Source: CAZGSG01 sp964528095
Lineage (GTDB): Bacteria; Bacteroidota; Bacteroidia; Chitinophagales; Chitinophagaceae
DNA: 8,214 nucleotides
Reading direction: 5' to 3'
NCBI GenBank assembly: GCA_964528095.1
Contig: CAZGSG010000261.1
Span: 1-8,214, forward strand
Part shown: positions 1-5,698 of the stretch, piece by piece
Layout of the letters: each line of letters begins with the position of its first letter
Position numbering within the stretch: position 1 is the first letter of the stretch
Position numbers and translations under genes: made by a program
Notes under the pieces: model-generated
Told to the model about the DNA's origin: nothing
The model's database searches: none
Seen by the model: the letters and a program-made list of their open reading frames with translations, nothing else

Positions 1-330
1 TTCTGCTTACTATATATTTATCCTTTCACATATAAGTTGGCAACTCCATTTCTTTTTTTCTTTGATGAAAAAATGACAGCCAACAGGGCTTAGCAAAAAG
101 AGAATTGCTTAAAAATAGACTCCGAGCACAAAGGACAATGCCAGTCTTAGTACACTATTTTTGAATTTTTAATTTTGAATTTTGAATTCCGATTCCGCGC
201 ACTCAACCGGCTTTCTAATCATTTCAGCTACTCCCAATCATTCCACGCTCCTATTTACATTAGGTTTATTCCCTGTATCTATTTCACTGAATAGATCACT
301 CCCTTATTCATCATCATATTCGATCTTAGT
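1..330. other. non-coding stretch upstream of the TPR gene
   Basis: I see no credible gene in these 330 bases on either strand. The sequence is AT-rich with poly-T and poly-A runs near 51-75. The only structured part is the heptamer array at 159-186, listed separately. TAnnTTTG-like matches to the Bacteroidota -7 box occur inside that array (TATTTTTG at 156-163 and TAATTTTG at 170-177). They arise from the repeat itself and have no convincing -33 TTG partner, so I do not call a promoter. Confidence 0.6.
159..186. repeat. short AT-rich heptamer tandem array (TTTTGAA)n
   Basis: Four consecutive 7-base units can be read: TTTTGAA, TTTTTAA, TTTTGAA, TTTTGAA. A degenerate TTCCGAT-like unit follows. 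Such short AT-rich heptamer runs tend to change copy number by slippage. The array lies about 145 bases before the start of the TPR gene, and a GC-richer heptamer array follows the same gene's stop codon. A regulatory role is possible but not shown. Confidence 0.65.
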
Positions 331-2457
331 ATGCTTCACCGCTCACCGGGGTTATTATTGATTACAATAATGACCTGCACCCTTTCTTTGCCTTGCATTG
401 CACAGAATAATCGTCAGCCGAAAACAGATAACAAACAAATTGAAGAAACGCTGATGAAACAATTTGAAGGGCTACCCCCGGAGCAGGCCAAACAAATGAG
501 AGATATCATGCGCAAGGCATTGAATGAGGCTTCGGATACATCTGCCATTAATCCTGTGGCGGCAGAAAATACGGAACCTGCATTCCCTGTTAAAAACAAT
601 AGCGCATTAAGTGCATTACCCAAACACATACTTTCAGCTACAGAAGTACAGGTATATGTGAATAGTATTTATGCGAGTGTGATCGCAGTGGTCAGCGAGC
701 AGGAAAAAAAATCGATACAACAACTCATCGCCGGCAATAATGATACACGCCTCGCGGCATTATCAACTAACGCATGGTATTTTAAGAACAGTCCCCTCAC
801 TGCACTGGCGCTGGCGGCTAAGGCCTATGAAAAAAATCCGAAGAATGTCACCGCACTCAATAATCTCGCGGCTTTATTACATACCGGTGGCCAGTCATTA
901 CAATCGATCCCTATCCTGCAATACCTGGCAAAAAAATATCCATTAAGCGCTGTCGTCTGTAATAACCTGGGGCAGTCCTATGCAGCACTGGGAGTAAAGG
1001 ACAGCGCGGCATATTACCTCGGCCGATGCATCAAACAAAGTCCGCTCCACCCGGAAGCCAATAATACGATGGCGCAGATAGAACTATCAAATAAAAATAC
1101 CAGCCAGGCTGCCGCTTATGCGCAGGCCTCATTAAAAGGTGGCTTTAATGTCGCGGCCAACTCTTTGGAAGATCGTTTGCCAGTTACTAATAATCCGCTG
1201 ATTGCTTACACAGGTAAACTCAACCTGCCGGATGGATTTAGTGTTTATAAGTTTGAACTACCACCCCTGCAATTGACCATGTTCGAAGCCGCTAAGATCG
1301 ACGCCGGCAATATTGCTTTTATAAATGCCGTAAGAAGACAGTCTGCACAGCTTTCGGAACTTTCCCGGCAATATAATAAATCAGGCACTGCATTATTGCA
1401 ACGCGAGCAGCAACAAATGATGGCCAATTTAAAAACAAATCCTTTTGGCTATAAAACCAGTGTGCGGCTGTTTTCTGCCATGGCCTGGCGTGGTAAGAAA
1501 AAGATGGCTTTGGCGTTGGCCAATGATCAAAGCATTATGGCACTGGCATCAACTGTTACAAAAAGTCTCAGCGAGCTTTCAAAAAATTTTACCAGTAAAA
1601 AAGTTTCTATTGAAAAAGAGTATGAAACAAAAAAACAATCCCTTGGCTGCGCCAACTGTGCCGCCATGCAAAAGCTGATGGAAGAAAAATGTGAAAAGAT
1701 CAATTCCGCGGGCAACGAATACCTGCAAGACCGGGCATCGATTGTAGCGGACCAGCGTACCAAGTATCAAAACATGGCGCTGCAACGTTTTTTTCTTAAC
1801 TCGTACTGGGAGTATTTCCTGGCAGCCAACAAGGAGCTGGCACGCGGCGCTTTTTATGGAGCAGCGGCTTCTTACCTGGGCGAACTGGAATTATTGGTAT
1901 TTCCTTATAGTGTTCCCCCTGCATGTACCGGTGTAGAAAAAATGACAACGACCAGCGAGATCAACGCTTCCTGGGGATTTGATTGCCCGGTTGATATCGA
2001 GATCCCTGCCGTTATCGGTAGCATCTCGATCAATTGTGAAGAAGCGGAATTTGAAATAGGCGAAGGCGTTACCCTTAATTTCAAACATGAATTCGCGAGT
2101 CATCAATCCACGCTCACCGCGGGTTTCGAATTGAGCATCGATAAAACGATAGAAGTACTGGGTACAGAAGCCAAAGTAGAAGCCACTGCCTCGCAGGGGT
2201 TTTATATTACGGTAGATGGCAATAAAAAAATATCGGATGTAGGAATGAAGTTTGGCGTTGGTGTGTCGGCCGGTGTCGAGTTTACGGGTTACCGTGATAC
2301 AAAGATCTCCAAAGGCATAGAAGGTGAATTTGGTTATACGATTGCTGTCAACTCCGGGTTTGAGCCGCGCATCGAATTTGATGAAGGGCCGATTGGTAAA
2401 CTATTCAGCGGAGAAACGGCGGTGAATCCGAAGATACCGGTGTATATTAGGAAGTGA
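331..2457 (+). CDS. secreted TPR-like protein with C-terminal beta-rich domain
   Basis: A 708-residue protein of unknown function. Residues 1-25 form a Sec signal peptide: HR near the start, a hydrophobic core LLLITIMTCTLSL, and likely cleavage near C-I-A-Q. Residues 35-68 are a charged helix (EETLMKQFEGLPPEQAK). Residues about 141-270 read as three to four tetratricopeptide-like helix pairs, with NNLAALL and NNLGQSYAALG cores and repeated aromatic/Pro positions. Residues about 320-520 are mostly helical and contain a coiled-coil-like, Lys/Glu-rich part with C440-A-N-C443 and C454. From about residue 550 the protein switches to alternating polar/hydrophobic, Gly-rich strands, suggesting a beta-sandwich or barrel-like domain, with C532, C552 and C569 at its beginning. 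The ATG at 331 is chosen because it gives a complete signal peptide; no Shine-Dalgarno is evident. TPR domains usually bind other proteins, so an envelope scaffold or assembly role is an inference. It appears monocistronic. Confidence 0.85.
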   Translation: MLHRSPGLLLITIMTCTLSLPCIAQNNRQPKTDNKQIEETLMKQFEGLPPEQAKQMRDIMRKALNEASDTSAINPVAAENTEPAFPVKNNSALSALPKHILSATEVQVYVNSIYASVIAVVSEQEKKSIQQLIAGNNDTRLAALSTNAWYFKNSPLTALALAAKAYEKNPKNVTALNNLAALLHTGGQSLQSIPILQYLAKKYPLSAVVCNNLGQSYAALGVKDSAAYYLGRCIKQSPLHPEANNTMAQIELSNKNTSQAAAYAQASLKGGFNVAANSLEDRLPVTNNPLIAYTGKLNLPDGFSVYKFELPPLQLTMFEAAKIDAGNIAFINAVRRQSAQLSELSRQYNKSGTALLQREQQQMMANLKTNPFGYKTSVRLFSAMAWRGKKKMALALANDQSIMALASTVTKSLSELSKNFTSKKVSIEKEYETKKQSLGCANCAAMQKLMEEKCEKINSAGNEYLQDRASIVADQRTKYQNMALQRFFLNSYWEYFLAANKELARGAFYGAAASYLGELELLVFPYSVPPACTGVEKMTTTSEINASWGFDCPVDIEIPAVIGSISINCEEAEFEIGEGVTLNFKHEFASHQSTLTAGFELSIDKTIEVLGTEAKVEATASQGFYITVDGNKKISDVGMKFGVGVSAGVEFTGYRDTKISKGIEGEFGYTIAVNSGFEPRIEFDEGPIGKLFSGETAVNPKIPVYIRK

Positions 2458-2459
2458 TG

Positions 2460-2534
2460 ATTGGGTGTTCGATGTTGGATGTTCGATGCTGGATGTTGGA
2501 TGTTTGATGTTGGATGTTCGATGCTGGATATTGG
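2460..2534. repeat. heptamer minisatellite (GTTSGAT)9
   Basis: Nine contiguous 7-base units run from 2467 to 2529: GTTCGAT, GTTGGAT, GTTCGAT, GCTGGAT, GTTGGAT, GTTTGAT, GTTGGAT, GTTCGAT, GCTGGAT. Partial units lie on both sides (ATTGGGT before, ATTGG after). Because 7 is not a multiple of 3, reading through gives a 7-residue protein period (MLDVGCS-like), so the open frame that starts at 2465 is a by-product and not a gene. The array starts 3 bases after the stop of the TPR gene, so it would lie in that gene's 3' untranslated region. Slippage could alter its length. Confidence 0.85.
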
Positions 2535-2648
2535 TTTGGGGCTGCTATCGTTCTAATTGGGTTTCGTCTATACAATCGGTTTTTGATTGTCATCCCGGGC
2601 CTGGGGTAATGACTCTTCAGTTTTGTAGTTCACGCTATTTGATAGAGT

Positions 2649-2763
2649 TTTCAAAGGAGCTAACAGAGATAATGAGCGAAGGAAGTGTTTGGTTTTTTGT
2701 AGATGCTTTATTTGTTTGGGAGGATGAGCCAGGGAGGATTTTCACTGCGTGAAAATAGCCCTC
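2649..2763. repeat. RAYT-neighbouring interspersed repeat, copy R1
   Basis: A head TTTCAAAGGAG(C)TAACAGAG followed by ATAATGAGCGAAGG, then a variable middle, then a tail GGAGG-ATTTTCAC-TGC-GTGAAAAT. The same head and tail recur in the same orientation at 3456-3553. The tail is a perfect 8-bp inverted repeat around a TGC loop. In this copy the stem can extend through GGAGG pairing with CCTCC across a 3-base bulge. The layout, with a hairpin near a transposase remnant, resembles REP sequences mobilised by RAYT enzymes, but the assignment is inferred. Confidence 0.6.
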
Positions 2764-2823
2764 CATTTATAAACAATCTTTACGTTATCGTCAACCGTTC
2801 CCGCAAGGAACTATTTATATATA

Positions 2824-2847
2824 AGCAGGCGACCGAGGCCGCCTGCT
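2824..2847. other. strong GC-rich hairpin
   Basis: AGCAGGCG and CGCCTGCT form a perfect 8-bp stem around the 8-base loop ACCGAGGC. No T-run follows on either strand, so it is not a textbook intrinsic terminator. It may be a terminator-like end, a REP-type hairpin, or the remnant of a repeat. No gene ends immediately beside it. Confidence 0.4.
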
Positions 2848-3209
2848 ACTCCTATCTACCAATGCGTATCCAGCGCACAGTAACCGAGTTCTATTTCTTT
2901 ATAAGAATTGCTTATAGTATAAAATGGAATACCCGCTGATCAACAGCAGGAATAGCATGTAGTCATTAATAGCAATAAAATTTGATTGATAAATTATTCA
3001 TGCCGGGTAAAGACATAAATATAGAATAAGCAGTTAGTCGCGGTTGCGATTTCATGGATTGGATATTGATTTGTTGTTCTCGTGTCAAATATTAGTTGAT
3101 ATTTTAACATTCTCAATAGCCAGTCTCGTTTTTTCTGTCAACTTGATTTGTATCAACGCATAAAACAATAATATCCGTATTTACACCTGTACTCCTTGCC
3201 CAATCCACT

Positions 3210-3425
3210 CTATAAATAGAACTGGCCCTTTTGCCAGTTAGCAGGATTATTAAGAATATATGCTGTTATCAGTTGATATGATCTGTCATCGCGAATGATA
3301 TGATCATAAAAACGGGGTTGCCAGTTGAAGCCTGTATCAATCTGCCGCGCTTTTATGGTTACAGAAGATTTGAATCCGCGCATGATGGAGGCGAGGTTTT
3401 TTGATTGCGGGGAAAATTTTTTCAC
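3210..3425 (-). pseudogene. C-terminal remnant of a REP-associated (IS200/Y1-type) transposase
   Basis: Seventy-one residues from a GTG match the C-terminal end of Bacteroidota RAYT transposases: SPQSKNLASIMRGFKSS, then FNWQPRFYDHIIRDD, then AYILNNPANW. In the family these make up the last helices and the conserved WQxRFYDHIIRD/NPxxW tail. The N-terminal half, which carries the HxH metal-binding motif of HUH nucleases, is absent. The frame stays open upstream to about 3494, but there it translates repeat R2 and not transposase. RAYTs are normally about twice this length or more, so this is a 5'-truncated fossil and should be inactive. Two copies of the same repeat lie on either side, which suggests it belonged to a REP-type element. 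Confidence 0.8.
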
Positions 3426-3455
3426 CGTAAAGAGCTCAAGAATTTTGACGGGGAT

Positions 3456-3553
3456 TTCAAAGGAGTTAACAGAGAAAATGAGCGAAGGGAGAGCTTAGCT
3501 ATTTGTACGGGATTGAGCTAAGGAGGATTTTCACTGCGTGAAAATGGCTTCGC
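3456..3553. repeat. RAYT-neighbouring interspersed repeat, copy R2
   Basis: This is the second copy of the R1 repeat in direct orientation, about 806 bases downstream. The head TTTCAAAGGAG(T)TAACAGAG/AAATGAGCGAAGG and the tail GGAGG-ATTTTCAC-TGC-GTGAAAAT are nearly identical to R1, while the middle differs in length and sequence. Here AGCGAAG (3481-3487) can also pair with CTTCGCT (3547-3553), closing a long imperfect stem around the 8-bp ATTTTCAC/GTGAAAAT hairpin. It abuts the truncated transposase remnant. Confidence 0.6.
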
Positions 3554-3639
3554 TACATTCCCGAGGCGATCTTTCAGCATATAATCATACTACAAGGAAG
3601 CAGGCAATGCATTCACGACTGGCTTGTACCGAATACTCA

Positions 3640-3734
3640 GTTGTCGGTAGTGTTCCGTCACTGAAACGATCTGCAAATTATTTATTAAAGCGTTTGAGCG
3701 CCTAAAGAACAAACCCGCCAACACTACCGACAAC
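3640..3734. mobile_element. 95-bp MITE-like element with 15-bp terminal inverted repeats
   Basis: GTTGTCGGTAGTGTT at 3640-3654 is the exact reverse complement of AACACTACCGACAAC at 3720-3734. The 65 bases between have no coding capacity. Perfect 15-bp ends around a short non-coding core fit a miniature inverted-repeat element or an internally deleted insertion sequence. The GGTAGTGTT part is loosely reminiscent of IS1-type ends, which is a weak comparison. I see no direct target-site duplication in the flanks (ACTCA on the left, AGGGA on the right). A very long-loop terminator for the minus-strand gene ending at 3775 is possible but less likely. Confidence 0.5.
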
Positions 3735-3774
3735 AGGGACCTATTCTTTTCCCGAATCCCCTTTTATTTGCCGA

Positions 3775-4401
3775 TTATTTTGACTTAATATTAGCAGCCT
3801 TACCCCTTATTTTATTTGGTATTGTGCTATAAATGGGGACGTTAATCATTGTCCTATAAATACTCCAATGAGCGGGATCGTCCAAATCAAAATAATCGGT
3901 AATCTCTAGTCCATTTATTCTGCAATACTCCATGGCTGTCCTTACGCCAATTCCATATTGCGATGCAATAACGGTAGTTTCCAAATGTTTAACTTGTTCA
4001 TATGTATACTCGTCTTCAGTTGACTCGTCAATATTTTTAACAATGCTCCATTTTTTTATTACAGATTCATCTTCCACCAACGGTGATAATTTATGCGAAT
4101 ATTTGAATTCAGGGATAATCTGGTCATCTTCTGAAATTATTATTCCCCTGTATTTCCAGGCGTTTTTCCCGGTCACAGTTGGAATACCGGCCATCCTTCG
4201 TGCGCCAAATAACCATTCTTTTCCCTGCAGCATTTTGATGTCAGTAATTGATTGATCAGTAATTAAATTAAACACTTTTGCAAGTACGCCATCGAATTCT
4301 CGTATATGTCTAAAATCGAGAATCTTACAATATGCAAATCCAAGCTTAAAGGGTAATTTGAATTCAAAAACACTTTTATCGATAAACCCTGCTCTGGCCA
4401 T
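3775..4401 (-). CDS. Imm26-like immunity protein with C-terminal extension
   Basis: A 208-residue, probably cytoplasmic protein with no signal peptide or membrane segment. Residues about 9-122 follow the outline of the Imm26 family: a start VFEFKLPFKLGFAYCKIL (strand, Gly-Phe-Ala/Tyr strand), a middle EFDGVLAKVFNLIT, a Gly/Pro step (AGIPTVTGKNAWKYRG) and an end IPEFKYSHKL...KKWSIVKN. Imm26 proteins neutralise the C-terminal toxin encoded immediately upstream in polymorphic-toxin loci. Residues about 130-208 are an extra segment (VKHLETTVIASQYGIG, MEYCRINGLEITDYFDLDD, INVPIYSTIPNKIRGK) that I cannot place. The ATG at 4401 lies 6 bases after the stop of the toxin remnant, which is the expected toxin-then-immunity order. 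The gene looks intact although its toxin partner does not. Family assignment is by eye, and other small immunity or SMI1-type families remain possible. Confidence 0.6.
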   Translation of the reverse strand: MARAGFIDKSVFEFKLPFKLGFAYCKILDFRHIREFDGVLAKVFNLITDQSITDIKMLQGKEWLFGARRMAGIPTVTGKNAWKYRGIIISEDDQIIPEFKYSHKLSPLVEDESVIKKWSIVKNIDESTEDEYTYEQVKHLETTVIASQYGIGVRTAMEYCRINGLEITDYFDLDDPAHWSIYRTMINVPIYSTIPNKIRGKAANIKSK

Positions 4402-4407
4402 AATTAT

Positions 4408-4725
4408 TTATTGAAATTTTAAAACTTCTTTCCAATTCGGGATATTTTTCTCCAACCAATCTACCCTGGTTTTTTTATAGATTTCATTCAAGGTGGCATT
4501 TCTTTGATTAGATAACATTCGACCTGCAGTTTTAAGAAGACCTGGATTTAAAGTTCCATTCAATTGCAGTAATGCTTGTTCAACTCCCAACGCTGTTGCA
4601 TTGTCTGGCAATTTATTTAACTTTTCTATTACCTCTGCAGAAATATTATCAATTTCCTTTTGAGTGCACCTTTTATGTCTCAGCGGGGTCAGGTGAAGAA
4701 ACGATCTTTCAATACTCCAATTTTT
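4408..4725 (-). pseudogene. 5'-truncated C-terminus of a probable polymorphic toxin
   Basis: The minus-strand frame is open from a stop at 4726-4728 to the TAA at 4408. It has no ATG before an internal Met in GRMLSNQ; a TTG at 4611 is the only plausible start near the conserved part. The real coding sequence seems to begin near 4680, KEIDNISAEVIEKLNKLPDN, followed by ALGVEQALLQLNG, LLKTAGRMLSNQRNATL and ending VDWLEKNIPNWKEVLKFQ. Upstream of 4680 the same frame translates an interspersed repeat. The ALGVEQALLQ...N pattern loosely recalls the last part of nuclease-like toxin tips in Rhs or CDI proteins, in which an ARxxEQALI segment precedes the end; this is a weak comparison. The main argument is position: it ends 6 bases before an Imm26-like gene. 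It is most likely an inactive remnant left after a repeat-associated rearrangement. A small intact gene starting at the TTG is the alternative. Confidence 0.55.
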
Positions 4726-4743
4726 TCATCGCCGACCTCGATG
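4681..4743. repeat. 63-bp palindromic repeat unit, orientation A, copy 1
   Basis: Starts CAGCGGGGTCAGGTGAAGAAA and ends TCATCGCCGACCTCGATG. The ends are inverted repeats of each other with a few mismatches. It is about 75-80% alike to the unit at 4974-5036 by eye. It meets the toxin remnant's frame at about 4680, so it marks the break in that gene. Confidence 0.75.
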
Positions 4744-4853
4744 TGTGACATATTTATATCTTAAAAAGAGATTAGGGTAGTTTGTTAATAAATGCTTCGA
4801 ACACTATTCAGATGCTACAGGTTTATGTTTGCCGATTGCTGGAAATCACCATA
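4744..4853. repeat. conserved linker of the BIME-like repeat, copy 1
   Basis: Contains TTATATCTTAAAAAGAGATT, AGGGTAG, a TTAATAAnTGnTnCGAACAC block, CAGGTTTAT and GCCGATTGC. The same order of blocks recurs at 5037-5145 and, from the AGGG block on, at 6513-6593. It joins an orientation-A palindrome to an orientation-B palindrome, so the whole 4681-4916 stretch is one composite repeat. Confidence 0.65.
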
Positions 4854-4916
4854 CATCGGGGTCGGCTAACGGGCTGTATATATAATCGAAATTGTTTTAT
4901 CCGCCAGACCCCGATG
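4854..4916. repeat. 63-bp palindromic repeat unit, orientation B, copy 1
   Basis: Begins CATCGGGGTCGGCTAACGGG and ends TTTTATCCGCCAGACCCCGATG. CATCGGGGTC and GACCCCGATG are a perfect 10-bp inverted repeat, followed inward by GGC/GCC with one bulged base. Read on the minus strand it begins CATCGGGGTCTGGCGGATAA, which matches the start of the orientation-A units, so A and B are the same element in opposite orientation with diverged loops. Confidence 0.8.
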
Positions 4917-4973
4917 GGACATAAGTCGCTCTTCGAGACGGAATCTTCTATTTTCAGCAACCGGGGTATGCCC

Positions 4974-5036
4974 CAGCGGGGTCTGGCGAAGAAACGAGTT
5001 TTCAATACCGCGGTTTTTTCATCGCCGACCCCGATG
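4974..5036. repeat. 63-bp palindromic repeat unit, orientation A, copy 2
   Basis: Starts CAGCGGGGTCTGGCGAAGAA and ends TTTCATCGCCGACCCCGATG. The arms pair over about 19 positions with one bulge and two mismatches, the strongest hairpin of the family here. Just before it, GGGG-TATG-CCCC (4963-4974) makes a further small hairpin. Confidence 0.8.
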
Positions 5037-5145
5037 GGTGCGATAGTTATATCTTAAAAAGAGATTAGGGTAGTCTATTAATAAGTGTTCCGAACACATT
5101 CAAATGATACAGGTTTATTGTTGCCGATTGCGGGAGATCAGTACA
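5037..5145. repeat. conserved linker of the BIME-like repeat, copy 2
   Basis: Carries the same blocks as the 4744-4853 linker: TTATATCTTAAAAAGAGATT, AGGGTAG, TTAATAAGTGTTCCGAACAC, ACAGGTTTAT and GCCGATTGC. Divergence is scattered, suggesting an old duplication and not a recent copy. Confidence 0.65.
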
Positions 5146-5207
5146 CATCGGGTCGGCTATTGGGCAGTATGTATCATTCAAAATTGCTTTATCCGCCAGC
5201 CCCGATG
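5146..5207. repeat. 62-bp palindromic repeat unit, orientation B, copy 2
   Basis: Begins CATCGGGTCGGCTATTGGGC and ends TTTATCCGCCAGCCCCGATG. One G is missing from the left arm and one A from the right arm compared with the 4854 unit, so the pairing is slightly damaged. The rest of the unit is clearly homologous. Confidence 0.75.
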
Positions 5208-5233
5208 GGACATGACCAGCGATGGTACATACT

Positions 5234-5259
5234 CCGGTTTATCCGCCAAACCCAATGAG
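5234..5259. repeat. half unit of the palindromic repeat (right arm only)
   Basis: CCGGTTTATCCGCCAAACCC followed by AATGAG resembles the right arm TTTTATCCGCCAGACCCCGATG without a left partner. A similar solo right arm, CTGGTTTATCCGCCGGCATC, lies at about 6667-6692. Both are preceded by a C(T/C)GG run, so they may be a third, shorter class. Confidence 0.5.
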
Positions 5260-5316
5260 AAATAAAGTGCTTTAAGGTCAAAATAAAAACACTACATTTA
5301 TTGAAACCGGCTATCT

Positions 5317-5694
5317 ATGAGTGCATCCTCACTTTCAAAGTTCATGACCGCCAAACAGGAGGTTTTTATTGCAAGCGTTCTTTTATATGTAGTTGCGCCC
5401 CTGGCTCCCTTGTTGGTTTCATTAATGACATGCAAACCTATTTATACTGAAGTTGTACTCACCGCGGCTTTATACCCAGCTTCTATCTTTGTTTCCTCCA
5501 AATCAGTGCTGTTATTTTCTTTTGGTCTCTTTTCTGTGTTACTTTTTAGTTCATGCCTGACCCAGCCTGCTGGAAATCCGAATATTTGTTTTGCTGCGTG
5601 GTTTGCGATCGTTTCTGTTATGGTCTTTCATGGCATTGAACGTTACAGAATGCATGTAGTCGAAGGTGAAAAATTATTCAATTTTACAAACTAA
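5317..5694 (+). CDS. small four-helix membrane protein of unknown function
   Basis: A 125-residue protein with four likely transmembrane helices at about residues 15-37 (FIASVLLYVVAPLAPLLV), 43-60, 63-80 (SVLLFSFGLFSVLLFSS) and 90-106 (ICFAAWFAIVSVMVF). A short tail carries His, Arg and Glu (HGIERYRMHVVEGEKL). No catalytic motif is visible and I do not recognise a family. The ATG at 5317 is the first in the frame. The stop is followed after 4 bases by the ATG of the receiver-domain gene, so the two are very likely cotranscribed and translationally coupled. It could be a sensor, a membrane anchor or a transporter fragment. The gene pair sits between two clusters of the same interspersed repeat. 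Confidence 0.65.
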   Translation: MSASSLSKFMTAKQEVFIASVLLYVVAPLAPLLVSLMTCKPIYTEVVLTAALYPASIFVSSKSVLLFSFGLFSVLLFSSCLTQPAGNPNICFAAWFAIVSVMVFHGIERYRMHVVEGEKLFNFTN

Positions 5695-5698
5695 GACC

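Larger units (their letters stand above)
2535..3209. other. intergenic stretch with repeat copy R1 and a GC hairpin
   Basis: No gene is supported here. The open frames at 2465-2752 and 2703-2939 derive from the minisatellite and the R1 repeat and have no protein-like composition. The stretch contains R1 (2649-2763) and the hairpin at 2824-2847, both listed separately. From 2850 to 3209 I see only AT-rich, low-information sequence. Confidence 0.55.
3426..3774. other. gene-free stretch with repeat R2 and an inverted-repeat element
   Basis: Between the transposase stub and the 3' end of the Imm26-like gene there is no gene. The stretch is largely accounted for by repeat R2 (3456-3553) and the 95-bp terminal-inverted-repeat element (3640-3734). 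The remaining bases, 3554-3639 and 3735-3774, show nothing I recognise, and I see no hairpin plus T-run that would terminate the minus-strand genes. Confidence 0.55.
4726..5316. other. gene-free repeat cluster 1
   Basis: I find no gene here. The stretch is two tandem copies of a composite repeat (4681-4916 and 4974-5207) plus a half unit at about 5234-5259. Open frames on both strands (4782-5057 plus, 4823-5005 minus) simply translate the repeats. Bases 5260-5316 are the immediate leader of the membrane-protein gene. TACATTTA at 5293-5300 is an imperfect match to TAnnTTTG, too weak to call. Confidence 0.65.

Noticed and set aside
2465..2752. Plus-strand frame of 95 codons starting MFDVGCSMLDVGC
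   Set aside because: It translates the heptamer minisatellite and then the R1 repeat. The residue periodicity of 7 is set by the DNA repeat and there is no protein-like composition afterwards.
3932..4255. Plus-strand frame of 107 codons opposite the Imm26-like gene
   Set aside because: It is antisense to a better-supported minus-strand gene and has Cys/Ser/Ile-rich composition typical of a shadow frame.
4823..5005. Minus-strand frame with FARPRWGIPRLLKIEDSVSK
   Set aside because: It lies entirely in the palindromic repeat and its spacer; the same segments recur at other loci in this window as non-coding repeat.
4681..5260. CRISPR array
   Set aside because: The repeats are few, long, palindromic, diverged and present in both orientations; there are no uniform spacers and no cas genes.
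5293..5300. TACATTTA as the -7 promoter element of the membrane-protein gene
   Set aside because: It differs from TAnnTTTG at the last base, lacks a clear -33 TTG at the right distance, and would leave a leader of only about 10 bases.
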